Assembly (NCBI RefSeq): GCF_963666675.1
Contig: NZ_OY762929.1
Coordinates: 3,534,001-3,598,000, forward strand
Reading direction: 5' to 3'
From: an uncultured Desulfobacter sp.
Lineage (GTDB): Bacteria > Desulfobacterota > Desulfobacteria > Desulfobacterales > Desulfobacteraceae
Length of the DNA stretch: 64,000 bases
The notes beneath the pieces were generated by a model. That model saw only the letters and a program-made list of their open reading frames with translations, had not been told where the DNA came from and searched no databases. Below, piece after piece: positions 9,379 through 18,751 of the stretch (its first letter is position 1; every line of letters begins with the position of its first letter). Both the position numbers and the translations under genes were made by a program.

Positions 9379-10648
9379 ACGTAATTGGGGGATAACCCCA
9401 TTGGGCGGGCTGGTTTTGGCGGCGGTTTTCCTGCTGGCTTTGAGCGCACAGGCTTCAGCCGTAACGTTGGATGAATTGATGGATACGGCCCTGGACAAAC
9501 GGGCCCTGATCAAGGCCCAGGGGGCTGTGTTTGAAAAAAGCGGGCAAGAGGTTTCCCGGGTCAAGGGGCGGTTTCTGCCAACCATTGATTTGGGGTACCA
9601 GTATAACACCCTGGACCAGGCCGGTTTGTCCGAGACCGAACGCAGTTTTTTCCAAAGCCGGGTCACTGCGGCCTGGAATCTGTTTTCAGGTTTTAAAGAT
9701 ATCAATGATTTGGATTCAGCCAAAAAACAACAGGAAATCCGTCGGTTCATGCTTAAGGGGGCCAGGCAGGATGTCCGCCTGGAAGTGGCCCTGGATTTTC
9801 TAAATGTATTTGGTGCCCAGGCCAATCTGGAGGTGGCTGAAGATGCCTTAAGTCTTTATCGCAAAGAGCAGCACAATGTTGAATTAAAATACAACATCGG
9901 GGTGCTTAAGAAAAATGACTTGCTGAAAATTAAGGTGGAAGCGGCCAATGCCCTCCAGCAGGTTCACAAGGCCCGGGCCGGACTGGACCAGGCCGTCAAC
10001 AATCTGGGTCTGAAAACCGTCACCCGGGTCAAGGCCGGCGAACTGGATTTTCATTGCTTTGACACGATTCCGGTTCTGGAAAATCCGGCGCATTACCAGG
10101 ACCTTTTGATGGACAACCGAAGTGAGATCCAGGCGCTTCGTTGCCGTGTTGCGGATTATAAGATCCGTGTCAATTCGGCCAAAGCCGGGTTTTATCCAAA
10201 ACTGGATCTTGTGGGCCAATACCTCACCCGGGATGATGGTCCCGGAACTTCCGACAACGGTGAGGAATCCCGGGTCATGCTCCGGGGTACCATCAATCTG
10301 TTTGACGGATTGCGTAAAAACCGGGAGCTGGGAAAAGCCCGCCTGGACGTGGTTAAAGCCCGGGCAGATCTCACGGAATTTGAACGGGAGATGACCAATC
10401 GCCTGGACAATCTTTTCCTGGATTTTAGTGTTTCCTTGAAAAACATGGATGTGGCTGATCAAAGCCGTACCGAGGCCCGGGAGAATCTTCGCATTACCCG
10501 CCTATCTTTTGAAAGGGGTATTCTTACGTCGACGGATTTGCTGGATGCGATTTACTATCTGTCCAGGGCACGGTTCAAACTGGTGGAGAGCCGGATCACC
10601 ATGTTTCAAAACCACTTTCGTATCTTAAGAATGGTTGAATCCCTCTGA
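9365..10648 (+). CDS. TolC-family outer membrane efflux protein
   Basis: Outer-membrane channel component of a tripartite efflux pump, 427 residues, typical length. A signal peptide is visible (basic start, then GLVLAAVFLLALSAQASA). The body shows the two long alpha-helical repeats of the OEP family, including TLDELMDTALDKRALIK near the N-terminus and FERGILTSTDLLDAIYYLSRAR near the C-terminus. The ATG at 9365 overlaps the last 14 nt of the RND gene and has a strong AAGGAGG site within it, so it was translated together with the pump. With the pump truncated it may still serve another transporter or be an orphan. A terminator follows directly. Confidence 0.92.
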   Translation: MRFNRRNWGITPLGGLVLAAVFLLALSAQASAVTLDELMDTALDKRALIKAQGAVFEKSGQEVSRVKGRFLPTIDLGYQYNTLDQAGLSETERSFFQSRVTAAWNLFSGFKDINDLDSAKKQQEIRRFMLKGARQDVRLEVALDFLNVFGAQANLEVAEDALSLYRKEQHNVELKYNIGVLKKNDLLKIKVEAANALQQVHKARAGLDQAVNNLGLKTVTRVKAGELDFHCFDTIPVLENPAHYQDLLMDNRSEIQALRCRVADYKIRVNSAKAGFYPKLDLVGQYLTRDDGPGTSDNGEESRVMLRGTINLFDGLRKNRELGKARLDVVKARADLTEFEREMTNRLDNLFLDFSVSLKNMDVADQSRTEARENLRITRLSFERGILTSTDLLDAIYYLSRARFKLVESRITMFQNHFRILRMVESL

Positions 10649-10658
10649 TTTGTTTAAT

Positions 10659-10696
10659 CTGCAAAGGGCTGTTTGTGAGTCAACAGCCTTTTGCAG
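10659..10696 (+). terminator. Rho-independent terminator after the TolC-like gene
   Basis: The 15-nt left arm at 10659-10673 (CTGCAAAGGGCTGTT) pairs with 10682-10696 (AACAGCCTTTTGCAG) around an 8-nt loop, and is followed by GTTTTGGGG. It starts 10 nt past the gene's stop codon. Confidence 0.8.
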
Positions 10697-10785
10697 GTTT
10701 TGGGGTAAAAAAGGAGTCCAGGCTTGACACAGGATTATTTTAACGATACCCACCAAGTGTTTAATCTGAATTTAAGGAGAGATGC

Positions 10786-11874
10786 ATGACGCAGCCCGAT
10801 GACGCCCCGGTGGGTCCCCGTGGGGAAAAAGTGCAAAAAGCCAATGCCCCCATTGGTATATGCCCCTTTAAAGGCAAGCACCAATGCGGAAATATCATCG
10901 GGCAGAGCCAGGCCATGAAGCAGATTCACAATGCCATTTCAATGGTATCCGTGAGTAATGCTTCTGTGTTGATCCAGGGAGAGAGCGGCACCGGAAAGGA
11001 GCTGGTTGCCCGGGCCATCCACTGCTACAGCCAAAGAACCTTTCATCCCTTTGTCACCATCAATTGTTCGGTTTTCAGCGAGTCCCTTCTTGAAAGCGAG
11101 TTGTTCGGCCATGCAAAAGGGGCATTTACCGGGGCCATGACCGAGCGGGTCGGCCGGTTTGAAGCCGCCGACGGCGGTACTGTTTTTTTGGATGAGATCG
11201 GAGAACTGACCCCCTATATGCAGGTAAAATTGTTACGTGTGCTCCAGGAAAAGGAGTTTGAACGGGTGGGGGAAATCGAAAAACGGCAGGTGGATATCCG
11301 GGTATTGGCCGCCACAAACCGTGACCTGCGGACCATGGTTGAACAAGGCACATTCCGTGAGGATCTTTACTATCGTCTCAAGGTTTTTCCCATTAACATG
11401 CCGCCCCTGCGTAAACGCAAGAAAGATATTCCCGCCATTGTGGATCATGTCATCAAAATACAGAACCGGGAGGGGGGTAAAAAATTAACCGGGATCAAGG
11501 AGAGCGCCCTTAAACTGTTCATGGATTACCCCTGGCCGGGGAATGTCCGTGAATTAAGAAATGCCATTGAATACGCCTTTGTGGTCTGCCAGGACCAACA
11601 TATCGGCATCACGGATATTCCCCAAGAGATCAAATCCTTTGAGTGTAATTCTCTTCCCAGGAAAAACACCTTTGGGGATCCGGCGCCCCCCGCCCAAAAG
11701 GTCTTGACCCCGGAACTTTTGTTTGACCTGCTGAAAACCTGCGACTGGAATAAGGCCGAAGTCGGTCGGCGCCTGGGCCTGAGCCGAACCACGATCTGGA
11801 CATATATGAAAAAGTGGAACATTCCCCTGAAACGGATAGATCTTTCCGGGGACTGCCTTTATGGTGAAAAATGA
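10786..11874 (+). CDS. Sigma-54-dependent transcriptional activator without receiver domain
   Basis: Enhancer-binding protein of 362 residues that remodels sigma-54 RNA polymerase. The AAA+ domain spans residues about 35-270: Walker A GESGTGKE, the sigma-54-contact loop GAFTGA, Walker B GGTVFLDEIGEL, and the sensor region DLYYRLKVFPINMPPLRKR. The C-terminal Fis-type helix-turn-helix is visible as KAEVGRRLGLSRTTIW. The N-terminal part is only about 35 residues, with a CPFKGKHQC pair of cysteines, so there is no receiver, GAF or PAS domain. Control must come from those residues, a partner protein or expression level. A good site (AAGGAGAG) precedes the ATG. Its position downstream of the efflux genes suggests it once regulated them. 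Confidence 0.92.
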   Translation: MTQPDDAPVGPRGEKVQKANAPIGICPFKGKHQCGNIIGQSQAMKQIHNAISMVSVSNASVLIQGESGTGKELVARAIHCYSQRTFHPFVTINCSVFSESLLESELFGHAKGAFTGAMTERVGRFEAADGGTVFLDEIGELTPYMQVKLLRVLQEKEFERVGEIEKRQVDIRVLAATNRDLRTMVEQGTFREDLYYRLKVFPINMPPLRKRKKDIPAIVDHVIKIQNREGGKKLTGIKESALKLFMDYPWPGNVRELRNAIEYAFVVCQDQHIGITDIPQEIKSFECNSLPRKNTFGDPAPPAQKVLTPELLFDLLKTCDWNKAEVGRRLGLSRTTIWTYMKKWNIPLKRIDLSGDCLYGEK

Positions 11875-11892
11875 CCATGGGTAAATGTAGGA

Positions 11893-12320
11893 TGATGTTC
11901 AAATCAACCATCGCTTCCTTGCCTCGCTTTCGATGAAGCAGTTTCAGTGTGGTTCCTCCGGAAGAATACACATGTATCCAATGATTTTTTTGATCCACCC
12001 GGAAAGATGTCTCGTCAACATGGATTGATGGGGCCTGAAGAATGCTCTCAATTGATTTTGCTTCCCATTTTTCAAGTGCTTGATAAAGCCGCCAGACAAA
12101 CTTGAGAAGGGTTGCTTCAGAAATTACCGTACCAATCATGGCGAAAATCTGTTTTTGAACCCGGCTGAGGGCAACCATTTGACTGATGATCGAGTGGATG
12201 GCGAATGCTTTGAGTCCGTTTCCATATTGTAAGGGATCTGGTATATCTTCAGGAAAGTCTCCCTTTACTGTTGCCATCCCTGTATTATAACACAGCTTTT
12301 TTGGGCCTCGTCATTCGTCC
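11893..12320 (-). pseudogene. IS66-family transposase, internal fragment
   Basis: The reverse frame shows the IS66 core, including LKAFAIHSIISQMVALSRVQ, the segment ISEATLLKFVWRLYQALEKW and the DDE-region piece IHVDETSFRVDQKNHWIHVY, ending with LLHRKRGKEAM. An in-frame TGA lies shortly upstream of the ATG at 12277. On the other side, family similarity stops near 11893, just before the end of the convergent sigma-54 activator. Both termini of the transposase are therefore missing. With the IS1182 remnant at 6383 it brackets the efflux/activator block. Confidence 0.85.
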
Positions 12321-12636
12321 TGCAATTGATTTTTTCGGAGTTCGACATCATTTTGTCACTCATTCATGGTAAACTTCAAAATATAGAAATAGCAGTGTGC
12401 TTTAAATGCAAACTTGGGGACCTTTCAAAATTTTTTTAAAAAAAACCATAAAAAAACCTGGTAAGCTTTTTTTTATTTTTTTACCTTCACAGTTAGAGGG
12501 GTGAACAGTTACGTTGATTTTATAGAAGATATGCCCTATTTTGATCTAAGAGCCACTTGTTTAAGAGGCAAACTCGCCATAAACCAAGAATCAAGCACCG
12601 TGGGTTAAAAATAATCAGTTTGCAAAGGAGGCTGCA
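12321..12636. other. Intergenic stretch with no recognised gene
   Basis: A/T-rich DNA with poly-A and poly-T runs around 12425-12482. I see no ORF, repeat or convincing hairpin. It ends in the AAAGGAGG ribosome site of the next gene and presumably holds its promoter. Confidence 0.6.
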
Positions 12637-15600
12637 GTGCGGATTTTCGTAAGGCTTCTGATTACAATGGGGATATTATTTTTATACCATGGCTCAGGTA
12701 CGTGTCATGACAAGGGTAATGCGCCGTCAACAGGCCATGACATGCCCAAGAATACAAAAAATATACCCGGCTTGGGACAAGGCCGTTCATTGTTACATAA
12801 GATGCTCACAGACGAGGAACGCCTTTGGCTAAAATCCCACCCCGTGATCCGGGTGGGATTTGCACCTAGACGCCCCCCCTTTGAATTTGCTGATGCCACA
12901 GGCTTCCACGGGATTGTACCTGACTATTATGCATTGTTCGGCAAGCTCCTGGATGTTGAATTTAAGCCGATTATAAAAAATGGCGGCGGTTTTTTTTCAT
13001 GGAGACAACTTTTACAGCTTGCCACAGAGAAGAAGGTTGATGTGCTTCCCGGTTTACTTAAGACCCAAAGCCGGACAGCCTTTTTAAAATATACCCGTTC
13101 ATACATTGACTTCCCATGGGTTCTGGTTGTCCCATCCCATGAATCCGCTGACAAGATCAAAGCGTTCTATGGTAAAAAAGTGGCGTCAGTGGGACCGTAT
13201 CCCAGTACCAAACAATTATCCCTTCTGCATCCTGAACTGAATATTGTTCAGGTGGAAAGCCCCTTTGAGGGATTGACCAGTGTCGCCAGAGGAGAGGTGG
13301 ACGCCTTTTTTTCAAATGTTGCAGATGCGGCCTACTGGATCAGCAACCGAAAATTTGAGCAATTGAAAATCGCCTGCTGGGTGGAAGAGATTGATTCCCG
13401 GCTGCACATCGGTGTGCGCAAGGACTGGCCGGTGCTGGTCTCCATTTTGAATAAAACCCTTGACTCTTTAACCCCAAAGGACCACGCCGCCATCCATAAC
13501 CGGTGGGTCAGCATTGATTATGAAAAGGGTCTTGACTGGGCAAAACTTTTAAAAGTGGCTGTACCTGCCGCAGCTGTTACACTGACCATTATTGCCTTAA
13601 TGTTTCTGGCCAACCGGCGGCTGAAAAAAGAGATCGCCATGCGGCGTAAAGCCCAAAGAGCTGCTGTGCAGTCACAGGAAAAATTCAGGATCATCGCCGA
13701 TTACACCTACGGCATGGAGACCTGGCATGATGAAACAGGGCAGTTAAGGTGGATCAACCGGGCTGCAAAGCTTTTAACGGGGTACAGCGAAGAACAATGC
13801 CTTGCCATGGATGAATTCCCCTTGCCCATGGTGGCTCCCGAAGATCATGCCAAATGCCGGGAGATCAACCAGGCGGCCATGGCAGGTTCTTCGGGAAATG
13901 ATGTGCCGTTAAGGTTTCATACCCGAAACGGTGATCTGATCTGGTTGTCTGTGTCCTGGAATCCTGTATACCAAGATGACGGTACCTATTTCGGCTTCCG
14001 GGTCAGCTGCCGGGATGTAACAGAACGCATGGAAGCCCGTTCGCGGTTGCGTATTATTTCCGAACACACCTATGACTGGCAGTCCTGGTATGATCTCAAG
14101 GGGGGTCTTGTGTGGGTGAATCAGGCCGTTGAACGTATTACCGGATATCCGCCGGAGGAATGCATGCATATGGCGGATTATCCCTGCCCCCTGATAGATC
14201 CACGGGATCTTGACCTGTACCACCATCGCAATGATTTGGCACGGCATGGCGCCGGCCGCCAGGAATTCGGCGTGCGCATACGCAAAAAGGATAACACCTT
14301 GGCATGGGTGTTTATGTCCCTTGAACCGGTCTTTGATGATGATAACCAGGTCTCCGGGATTGCCAGCATATCCAAGGATATCACCAGCCAGAAACAGGCG
14401 GAACGCGAATTGAACCTGATGGCCAGGATATTTGAAAACACCGGTGATCCCATCCAGATACTTGATCTTTCACATCGTATTCTGGCAGTGAATGACGCCA
14501 CAGTTAAAGCTTACGGCTATTCAAGGGAAGAACTTTTAGGCGAATCAATTTCAATCATTGTACCCGAAGACACATATAAACGGGGACGCGAACTGTTTCA
14601 ATGTTGCCTGGACGGGGAAGTTGTCCGGGATGTGGAGTGGGAGCGGAAGAAAAGGGACGGCACCATTGTTTCGGTTCTTTTAACCTTTGCCCTGCTTAAA
14701 AATGATGAAGGAGAGCCCATTGGTGTTGCCTTCATTACCAAAGATATCACCAAGCTCAAACAGGCGGAACAGAAACTAAAAGACTACAAGGACCATCTCG
14801 AAGCCCTGGTGGAAGAGCGAACAACCGATTTAGCCAGGGCCATGCGCATGGCAGAAGAGGCCACACGGGCCAAAAGTGAATTTTTAGCCAACATGAGCCA
14901 CGAGATCAGGACCCCTTTGAATGCAGTTGTCGGATTTGCCCACTTAGCCTTGCAGACAGAGCTTGACGCCCTCCAGTCTGATTATATAACAAAAATTCAG
15001 GACAGTTCAAAGGTGCTCCTGGGCGTTATCAACGATATCCTTGATTTCAGCAAGATTGAGGCGGGGAAATTGAGCATGGAGTCCATTGAGTTTTCCCTTG
15101 ACGAAGTCCTGGATAATGTCACCACCCTGGTTGGTGTCAAAGCACAGCAAAAGGGGCTTGAAGTGGTTTTCAATATCGGCCCTGCCCTTCCGTGGCTGCT
15201 TATCGGTGATCCCCTAAGGCTGGGCCAGATATTGATCAATTTGACCAACAATGCCGTTAAATTTACTAAGACCGGCGAAATTGTCCTGGGTTGTTCCGTG
15301 TTAAGGGAAGATGAAAATGATGTTGAGTTAAAATTTTATGTTCAGGATACCGGAATCGGCATGACCGATGCCCAGCAGACAAAATTGTTCCGGGCCTTTT
15401 CCCAGACAGATACCTCCACAACACGGGAATACGGGGGAACGGGGCTTGGCCTTGTCATCTGCAAATCCCTGGTGGAGATGATGAACGGCCGTATCTGGGT
15501 GGAAAGTGCACCGGGGCAAGGCGCCACCTTCTTTTTTACCGTTTGCCTGGAAAAGGCGGGGGGGGCGCAGGCCTATGCCCTTGGGCCGGATTCAGCGCTT

Positions 15601-16833
15601 TACAAGAGCAAGGTGCTGGTGGTGGATGATAATTATGTCTGCCGTACGGTGTTGGCCACCATGCTTGAGGCCATGTCCTTCAGGGTGACCCAGGCCGATG
15701 GAGCCGGGGCCGGCCTTGCCGAACTGGAGGCTGTTGAAAAGGATGATCCCTTTAAACTGGTGCTGATGGACTGGCAGATGCCGGATATGGACGGGCTGCA
15801 TGCATCCAGAAAAATCCGGGAGACGCTGAAGATGAATGTGCCCAGGGTGATCATGGCCTCGGCCTATGCCCGGGAGGAACTGATGCAAAATGCCGATGCC
15901 ATGGGGCTTGACGGCTATCTGATAAAACCTGTCTCTCCCAGTCTGATGTTCAACACCATCATGGCGGCTCTGGGCGTTAAGCCCGCGTCCCGGAAGGAAG
16001 CAGACCGGAAGAGTTTTGGCTTGAACGGTATCCAATCCGTTCGGGGGGCAAGGCTTTTGGTGGTTGAAGATAATGAAATCAATCAACAGGTGGTAAAAGG
16101 TATCCTGGAAAACAGCGGGTTTGCCGTTGATATGGCAGACAACGGGCGCATGGCAGTGGACGCCGTTGCACAAAAGGCTTATGATGCCGTGCTCATGGAT
16201 ATCCATATGCCGCTAATGGACGGATATACCGCCACCCGGATCATCCGGGAAAATGATGCCCTTAGGGATCTTCCCATTATTGCCGCCACGGCCAATGCCA
16301 TGGCCGGAGACCGGGAAAAGGCTCTGGCAGCTGGAATGAACGACCATGTGGCAAAACCCATCAATGTCCGGGAACTTCTCAATGTTTTAAACAAATGGAT
16401 AAAGAAAACCCCCAAGGTTCATGCCGTGGCTCAGGATGGTACTGCTGTTCAGGAAAAAAAGCCGCACAATGGTGCACATGATGAGCCATTCAAGGATCTG
16501 GAAGGCATTGATTTCCGCCAGGGACTGGCGCGCATGTCAGGGAACATGGATCTGTACAGAAAGCTGTTGTTAAAATTTGCCGTCAACCAGGCAGATACAG
16601 GCATCAAACTTGAGAAGGCCCTTGGGGTTAAGGATGTGGAGACCGCCCGGCGGCTGGCCCACACGATTAAAGGCGTGGCAGGAAATATCAGCGCCCAGCA
16701 AGTGTTTAAAACCGCAACAGACCTGGATGCTGCTTTAAAATCAGGGGATATTCAAAAAGCGGAATCCATTTTGCCTATTTTTTCAGAATATCTGCAACAG
16801 GCTATCCAGACAATAGAAACCCTTGAAACCTAA
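12637..16833 (+). CDS. Hybrid sensor histidine kinase: SBP-PASx3-HisKA-HATPase-RECx2-HPt
   Basis: Membrane phosphorelay kinase of 1398 residues. It starts at GTG 12637 with AAAGGAGG upstream. Signal peptide, then a family-3 solute-binding domain (about 65-295; LKSHPVIRVGFAPRRPPFEF) that probably senses a small molecule in the periplasm. One transmembrane helix follows (about 303-325), then three PAS domains (about 345-715). The HisKA phosphoacceptor is H755 in ANMSHEIRTPLNAV. The HATPase has DTGIGM and GGTGLGL boxes. Two receiver domains follow, with phospho-acceptors D1045 (LMDWQMP) and D1188 (LMDIHMP). The C-terminal HPt domain has H1342 (AHTIKGVAGN). The His-Asp-His chain is complete; the terminal response regulator is not adjacent. 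Confidence 0.95.
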   Translation: MRIFVRLLITMGILFLYHGSGTCHDKGNAPSTGHDMPKNTKNIPGLGQGRSLLHKMLTDEERLWLKSHPVIRVGFAPRRPPFEFADATGFHGIVPDYYALFGKLLDVEFKPIIKNGGGFFSWRQLLQLATEKKVDVLPGLLKTQSRTAFLKYTRSYIDFPWVLVVPSHESADKIKAFYGKKVASVGPYPSTKQLSLLHPELNIVQVESPFEGLTSVARGEVDAFFSNVADAAYWISNRKFEQLKIACWVEEIDSRLHIGVRKDWPVLVSILNKTLDSLTPKDHAAIHNRWVSIDYEKGLDWAKLLKVAVPAAAVTLTIIALMFLANRRLKKEIAMRRKAQRAAVQSQEKFRIIADYTYGMETWHDETGQLRWINRAAKLLTGYSEEQCLAMDEFPLPMVAPEDHAKCREINQAAMAGSSGNDVPLRFHTRNGDLIWLSVSWNPVYQDDGTYFGFRVSCRDVTERMEARSRLRIISEHTYDWQSWYDLKGGLVWVNQAVERITGYPPEECMHMADYPCPLIDPRDLDLYHHRNDLARHGAGRQEFGVRIRKKDNTLAWVFMSLEPVFDDDNQVSGIASISKDITSQKQAERELNLMARIFENTGDPIQILDLSHRILAVNDATVKAYGYSREELLGESISIIVPEDTYKRGRELFQCCLDGEVVRDVEWERKKRDGTIVSVLLTFALLKNDEGEPIGVAFITKDITKLKQAEQKLKDYKDHLEALVEERTTDLARAMRMAEEATRAKSEFLANMSHEIRTPLNAVVGFAHLALQTELDALQSDYITKIQDSSKVLLGVINDILDFSKIEAGKLSMESIEFSLDEVLDNVTTLVGVKAQQKGLEVVFNIGPALPWLLIGDPLRLGQILINLTNNAVKFTKTGEIVLGCSVLREDENDVELKFYVQDTGIGMTDAQQTKLFRAFSQTDTSTTREYGGTGLGLVICKSLVEMMNGRIWVESAPGQGATFFFTVCLEKAGGAQAYALGPDSALYKSKVLVVDDNYVCRTVLATMLEAMSFRVTQADGAGAGLAELEAVEKDDPFKLVLMDWQMPDMDGLHASRKIRETLKMNVPRVIMASAYAREELMQNADAMGLDGYLIKPVSPSLMFNTIMAALGVKPASRKEADRKSFGLNGIQSVRGARLLVVEDNEINQQVVKGILENSGFAVDMADNGRMAVDAVAQKAYDAVLMDIHMPLMDGYTATRIIRENDALRDLPIIAATANAMAGDREKALAAGMNDHVAKPINVRELLNVLNKWIKKTPKVHAVAQDGTAVQEKKPHNGAHDEPFKDLEGIDFRQGLARMSGNMDLYRKLLLKFAVNQADTGIKLEKALGVKDVETARRLAHTIKGVAGNISAQQVFKTATDLDAALKSGDIQKAESILPIFSEYLQQAIQTIETLET

Positions 16834-17212
16834 AAGGTGCATTCAGGCCTTGATCCACTTAAAAATCGTTGAACCGCTATCTTTTGGACTATTTTTGACT
16901 ATTACGGGTACATCTTACTTAATGCAAACAAGAAACATGGGAGGAGCAAATTTTTCTCGAAATCATTACGAATTTTAACAAAATCCCTCGGAAAGGAACC
17001 CACAACTGCCGAACACGAGTGGATGAGCAGGCAATATTGTGCTTGACAAATGTGCATACAAATAGTTCGCTTCAGTCGGAGGGCAGTGTTAGAGACTGGG
17101 GTCATCATTTTTCCCATTTGTCATCGTTGCTGTTGAGCACTTCAACCATAACGCAGAAAATCATTTTTTTCAGTCTATTTCATCGCTCTCCGACTTAGTC
17201 CCCCAAATCCGT
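16834..17212. other. Intergenic stretch with no recognised gene
   Basis: About 380 bp without a supportable gene. A 71-codon reverse frame at 16902-17117 has no ribosome site and no recognisable family. The stretch ends at a copy of the dispersed paired-hairpin repeat. Confidence 0.5.
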
Positions 17213-17310
17213 TATAACAGCCATGGGCTGAACTGACATATCAGCACTGAAGGACAGCCCACAACGAAGGTCGAAAGAACTCAGTAACTTACTGAGCTCT
17301 TTCATATAAA
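17213..17310 (+). repeat. Dispersed paired-hairpin repeat, locus 2 (one unit)
   Basis: One complete unit of the TGACATATCAGCACTGA subtype. The first inverted repeat is GGGCTG...CAGCCC. The second is GAAAGAACTCAGTAA paired with TTACTGAGCTCTTTC. It ends in ATATAA, upstream of the Old Yellow Enzyme gene. Confidence 0.88.
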
Positions 17311-17401
17311 ATCAGAAAATTTGGAGGACGAGGTGTCACAATTTTTTCTCAGAAGTAAAGCGTCCTGAATTTTGGGCTTTAAAATATAAAGGATCATTAA
17401 A

Positions 17402-18469
17402 ATGAATGACACATTATTTTCTCCACTGACCATAAACAACATCACCATTAAAAACCGTATCGGCGTGGCGCCCATGACCCGCATGTCCGCCGGCAGTGAC
17501 AGTATTCCCAGACAGGATGTCCTGGATTTTCTGGTGACCCGCGCCCGTAACGGAGCAGGCGTGGTTTACACGGAAGCAATCGTCACGGACTATGAAAGCG
17601 CCCAAGGGTACCCGGGCCAGTCCCGGATTTTAAACCAGCCCCAGGTGGATGCTTGGAAAAAGGTGACCGATGAGATCCGCTCCCATGGCGCAGTCTCCAT
17701 CCTCCAGGCCTTTCACTGCGGCCGCATGGCCTATGAGGGCATCAACCCTGCCAACCGGGTGATCGCCCCAAGCCCCATCGCTCCGGCCCAGAACAACCCC
17801 ATGACGGGCAAGCCATATCCTGTTCCCGACACCATGGGCCGGTTTGACATGGATCATGTAATCAACGGGTTTGTGGAAACAGCCAAAGGAGCCATGGCTG
17901 CAGGATTTGACGGTTTTGAACTGCATTGCGCCCACGGGTATCTGCTCAGCCAGTATCTCTCTGCTTACAGCAACCGGAGAACCGATGAATACGGCGGTTC
18001 CATGGAAAACAGATTCCGGTTTATCCGGGAGGTAATCGAGGCGCTCAGGCCAGTGATCCCCGATGACCGTCTGCTGGTTGTCCGGGTTTCAGACTGGGGA
18101 ATTGCGGACATGGATGTTTCATTATTTAAAACAGCCGAACAATGGCAGGAAATGATCAGGCTCTTTTCCGGCACTCCCATTGATGCCATTTCGGTTTCCA
18201 CTTATGACTTCAGCCAAAAGGCGTTTGGCGGTCAAAAAACAATCGCCGCTTTGACAAGAGAGATCACAAATCTCCCGCTGATGATCTGCGGCAGAATTCA
18301 TGACAGGGAAACAGCCTGTAATGCCCTTGCCGATGCTGACATTGCCTTGTCAGGTAAATCCATGCTTCTCAATCCTGATTGGGTGGAAGCGCTTAAAACC
18401 GACAAAGACCTGAAAGCCTTTTCTTCGGAAGAGGCCGGGGTGGCCTACACCACGTCTCCCCTGCCCTAA
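17402..18469 (+). CDS. NADH:flavin oxidoreductase, Old Yellow Enzyme family
   Basis: FMN-dependent ene-reductase-type oxidoreductase of 355 residues, close to the size of single-domain OYE proteins. It forms a TIM barrel. The N-terminus has LTINNITIKNRIGVAPMTRM, where the family binds FMN. The central motif LHCAHGYLLSQYLSAYSNRR and the following TDEYGGSMENRFRF are the OYE signature; the two histidines of LHCAH occupy the substrate-binding pair. The C-terminal FeS and NADH domains of the larger 2,4-dienoyl-CoA reductases are absent. It stands alone between two kinase genes, so the natural substrate, probably an activated alkene or electrophile, cannot be inferred from context. Confidence 0.93.
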   Translation: MNDTLFSPLTINNITIKNRIGVAPMTRMSAGSDSIPRQDVLDFLVTRARNGAGVVYTEAIVTDYESAQGYPGQSRILNQPQVDAWKKVTDEIRSHGAVSILQAFHCGRMAYEGINPANRVIAPSPIAPAQNNPMTGKPYPVPDTMGRFDMDHVINGFVETAKGAMAAGFDGFELHCAHGYLLSQYLSAYSNRRTDEYGGSMENRFRFIREVIEALRPVIPDDRLLVVRVSDWGIADMDVSLFKTAEQWQEMIRLFSGTPIDAISVSTYDFSQKAFGGQKTIAALTREITNLPLMICGRIHDRETACNALADADIALSGKSMLLNPDWVEALKTDKDLKAFSSEEAGVAYTTSPLP

Positions 18470-18500
18470 AGCATTAAAAAGATTTTTTATCATACACCCC

Positions 18501-18538
18501 CCCCCATTGCTGCATCAAAATTTATGCAGCAATGGGGG
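18501..18538. terminator. Perfect 15-bp stem-loop downstream of the OYE gene
   Basis: CCCCCATTGCTGCAT (18501-18515) pairs perfectly with 18524-18538 around an 8-nt A/T-rich loop, 32 nt after the stop codon. No T-tract follows on the forward strand, so it may act as an mRNA-stabilising or rho-assisted end rather than a classical terminator. Confidence 0.55.
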
Positions 18539-18751
18539 ATGAGGTATAGACCGCGTGTCATCCTTTTTATCATAGATGATATTCAAAGATTTCATCATGT
18601 GTTCAACGATTCAATTGAAAGCCAGCCATTTCAAAATATTTAATTTTACGTGTTCGTTCAATTCGTAATTAAGGCCTGGCGATTTACAAAACCGGTTTCA
18701 ATTGATAAACTAAATCATCTGAAATTATAAAAATTGTTTACGAATTAAAGG

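Noticed and set aside
15592..16206. Reverse 204-codon ORF opposite the hybrid kinase
   Set aside because: Antisense shadow of the receiver domains; His-rich composition is typical of such shadows.
16902..17117. Reverse ORF of 71 codons
   Set aside because: No ribosome site, cysteine-rich odd composition, no recognised family.
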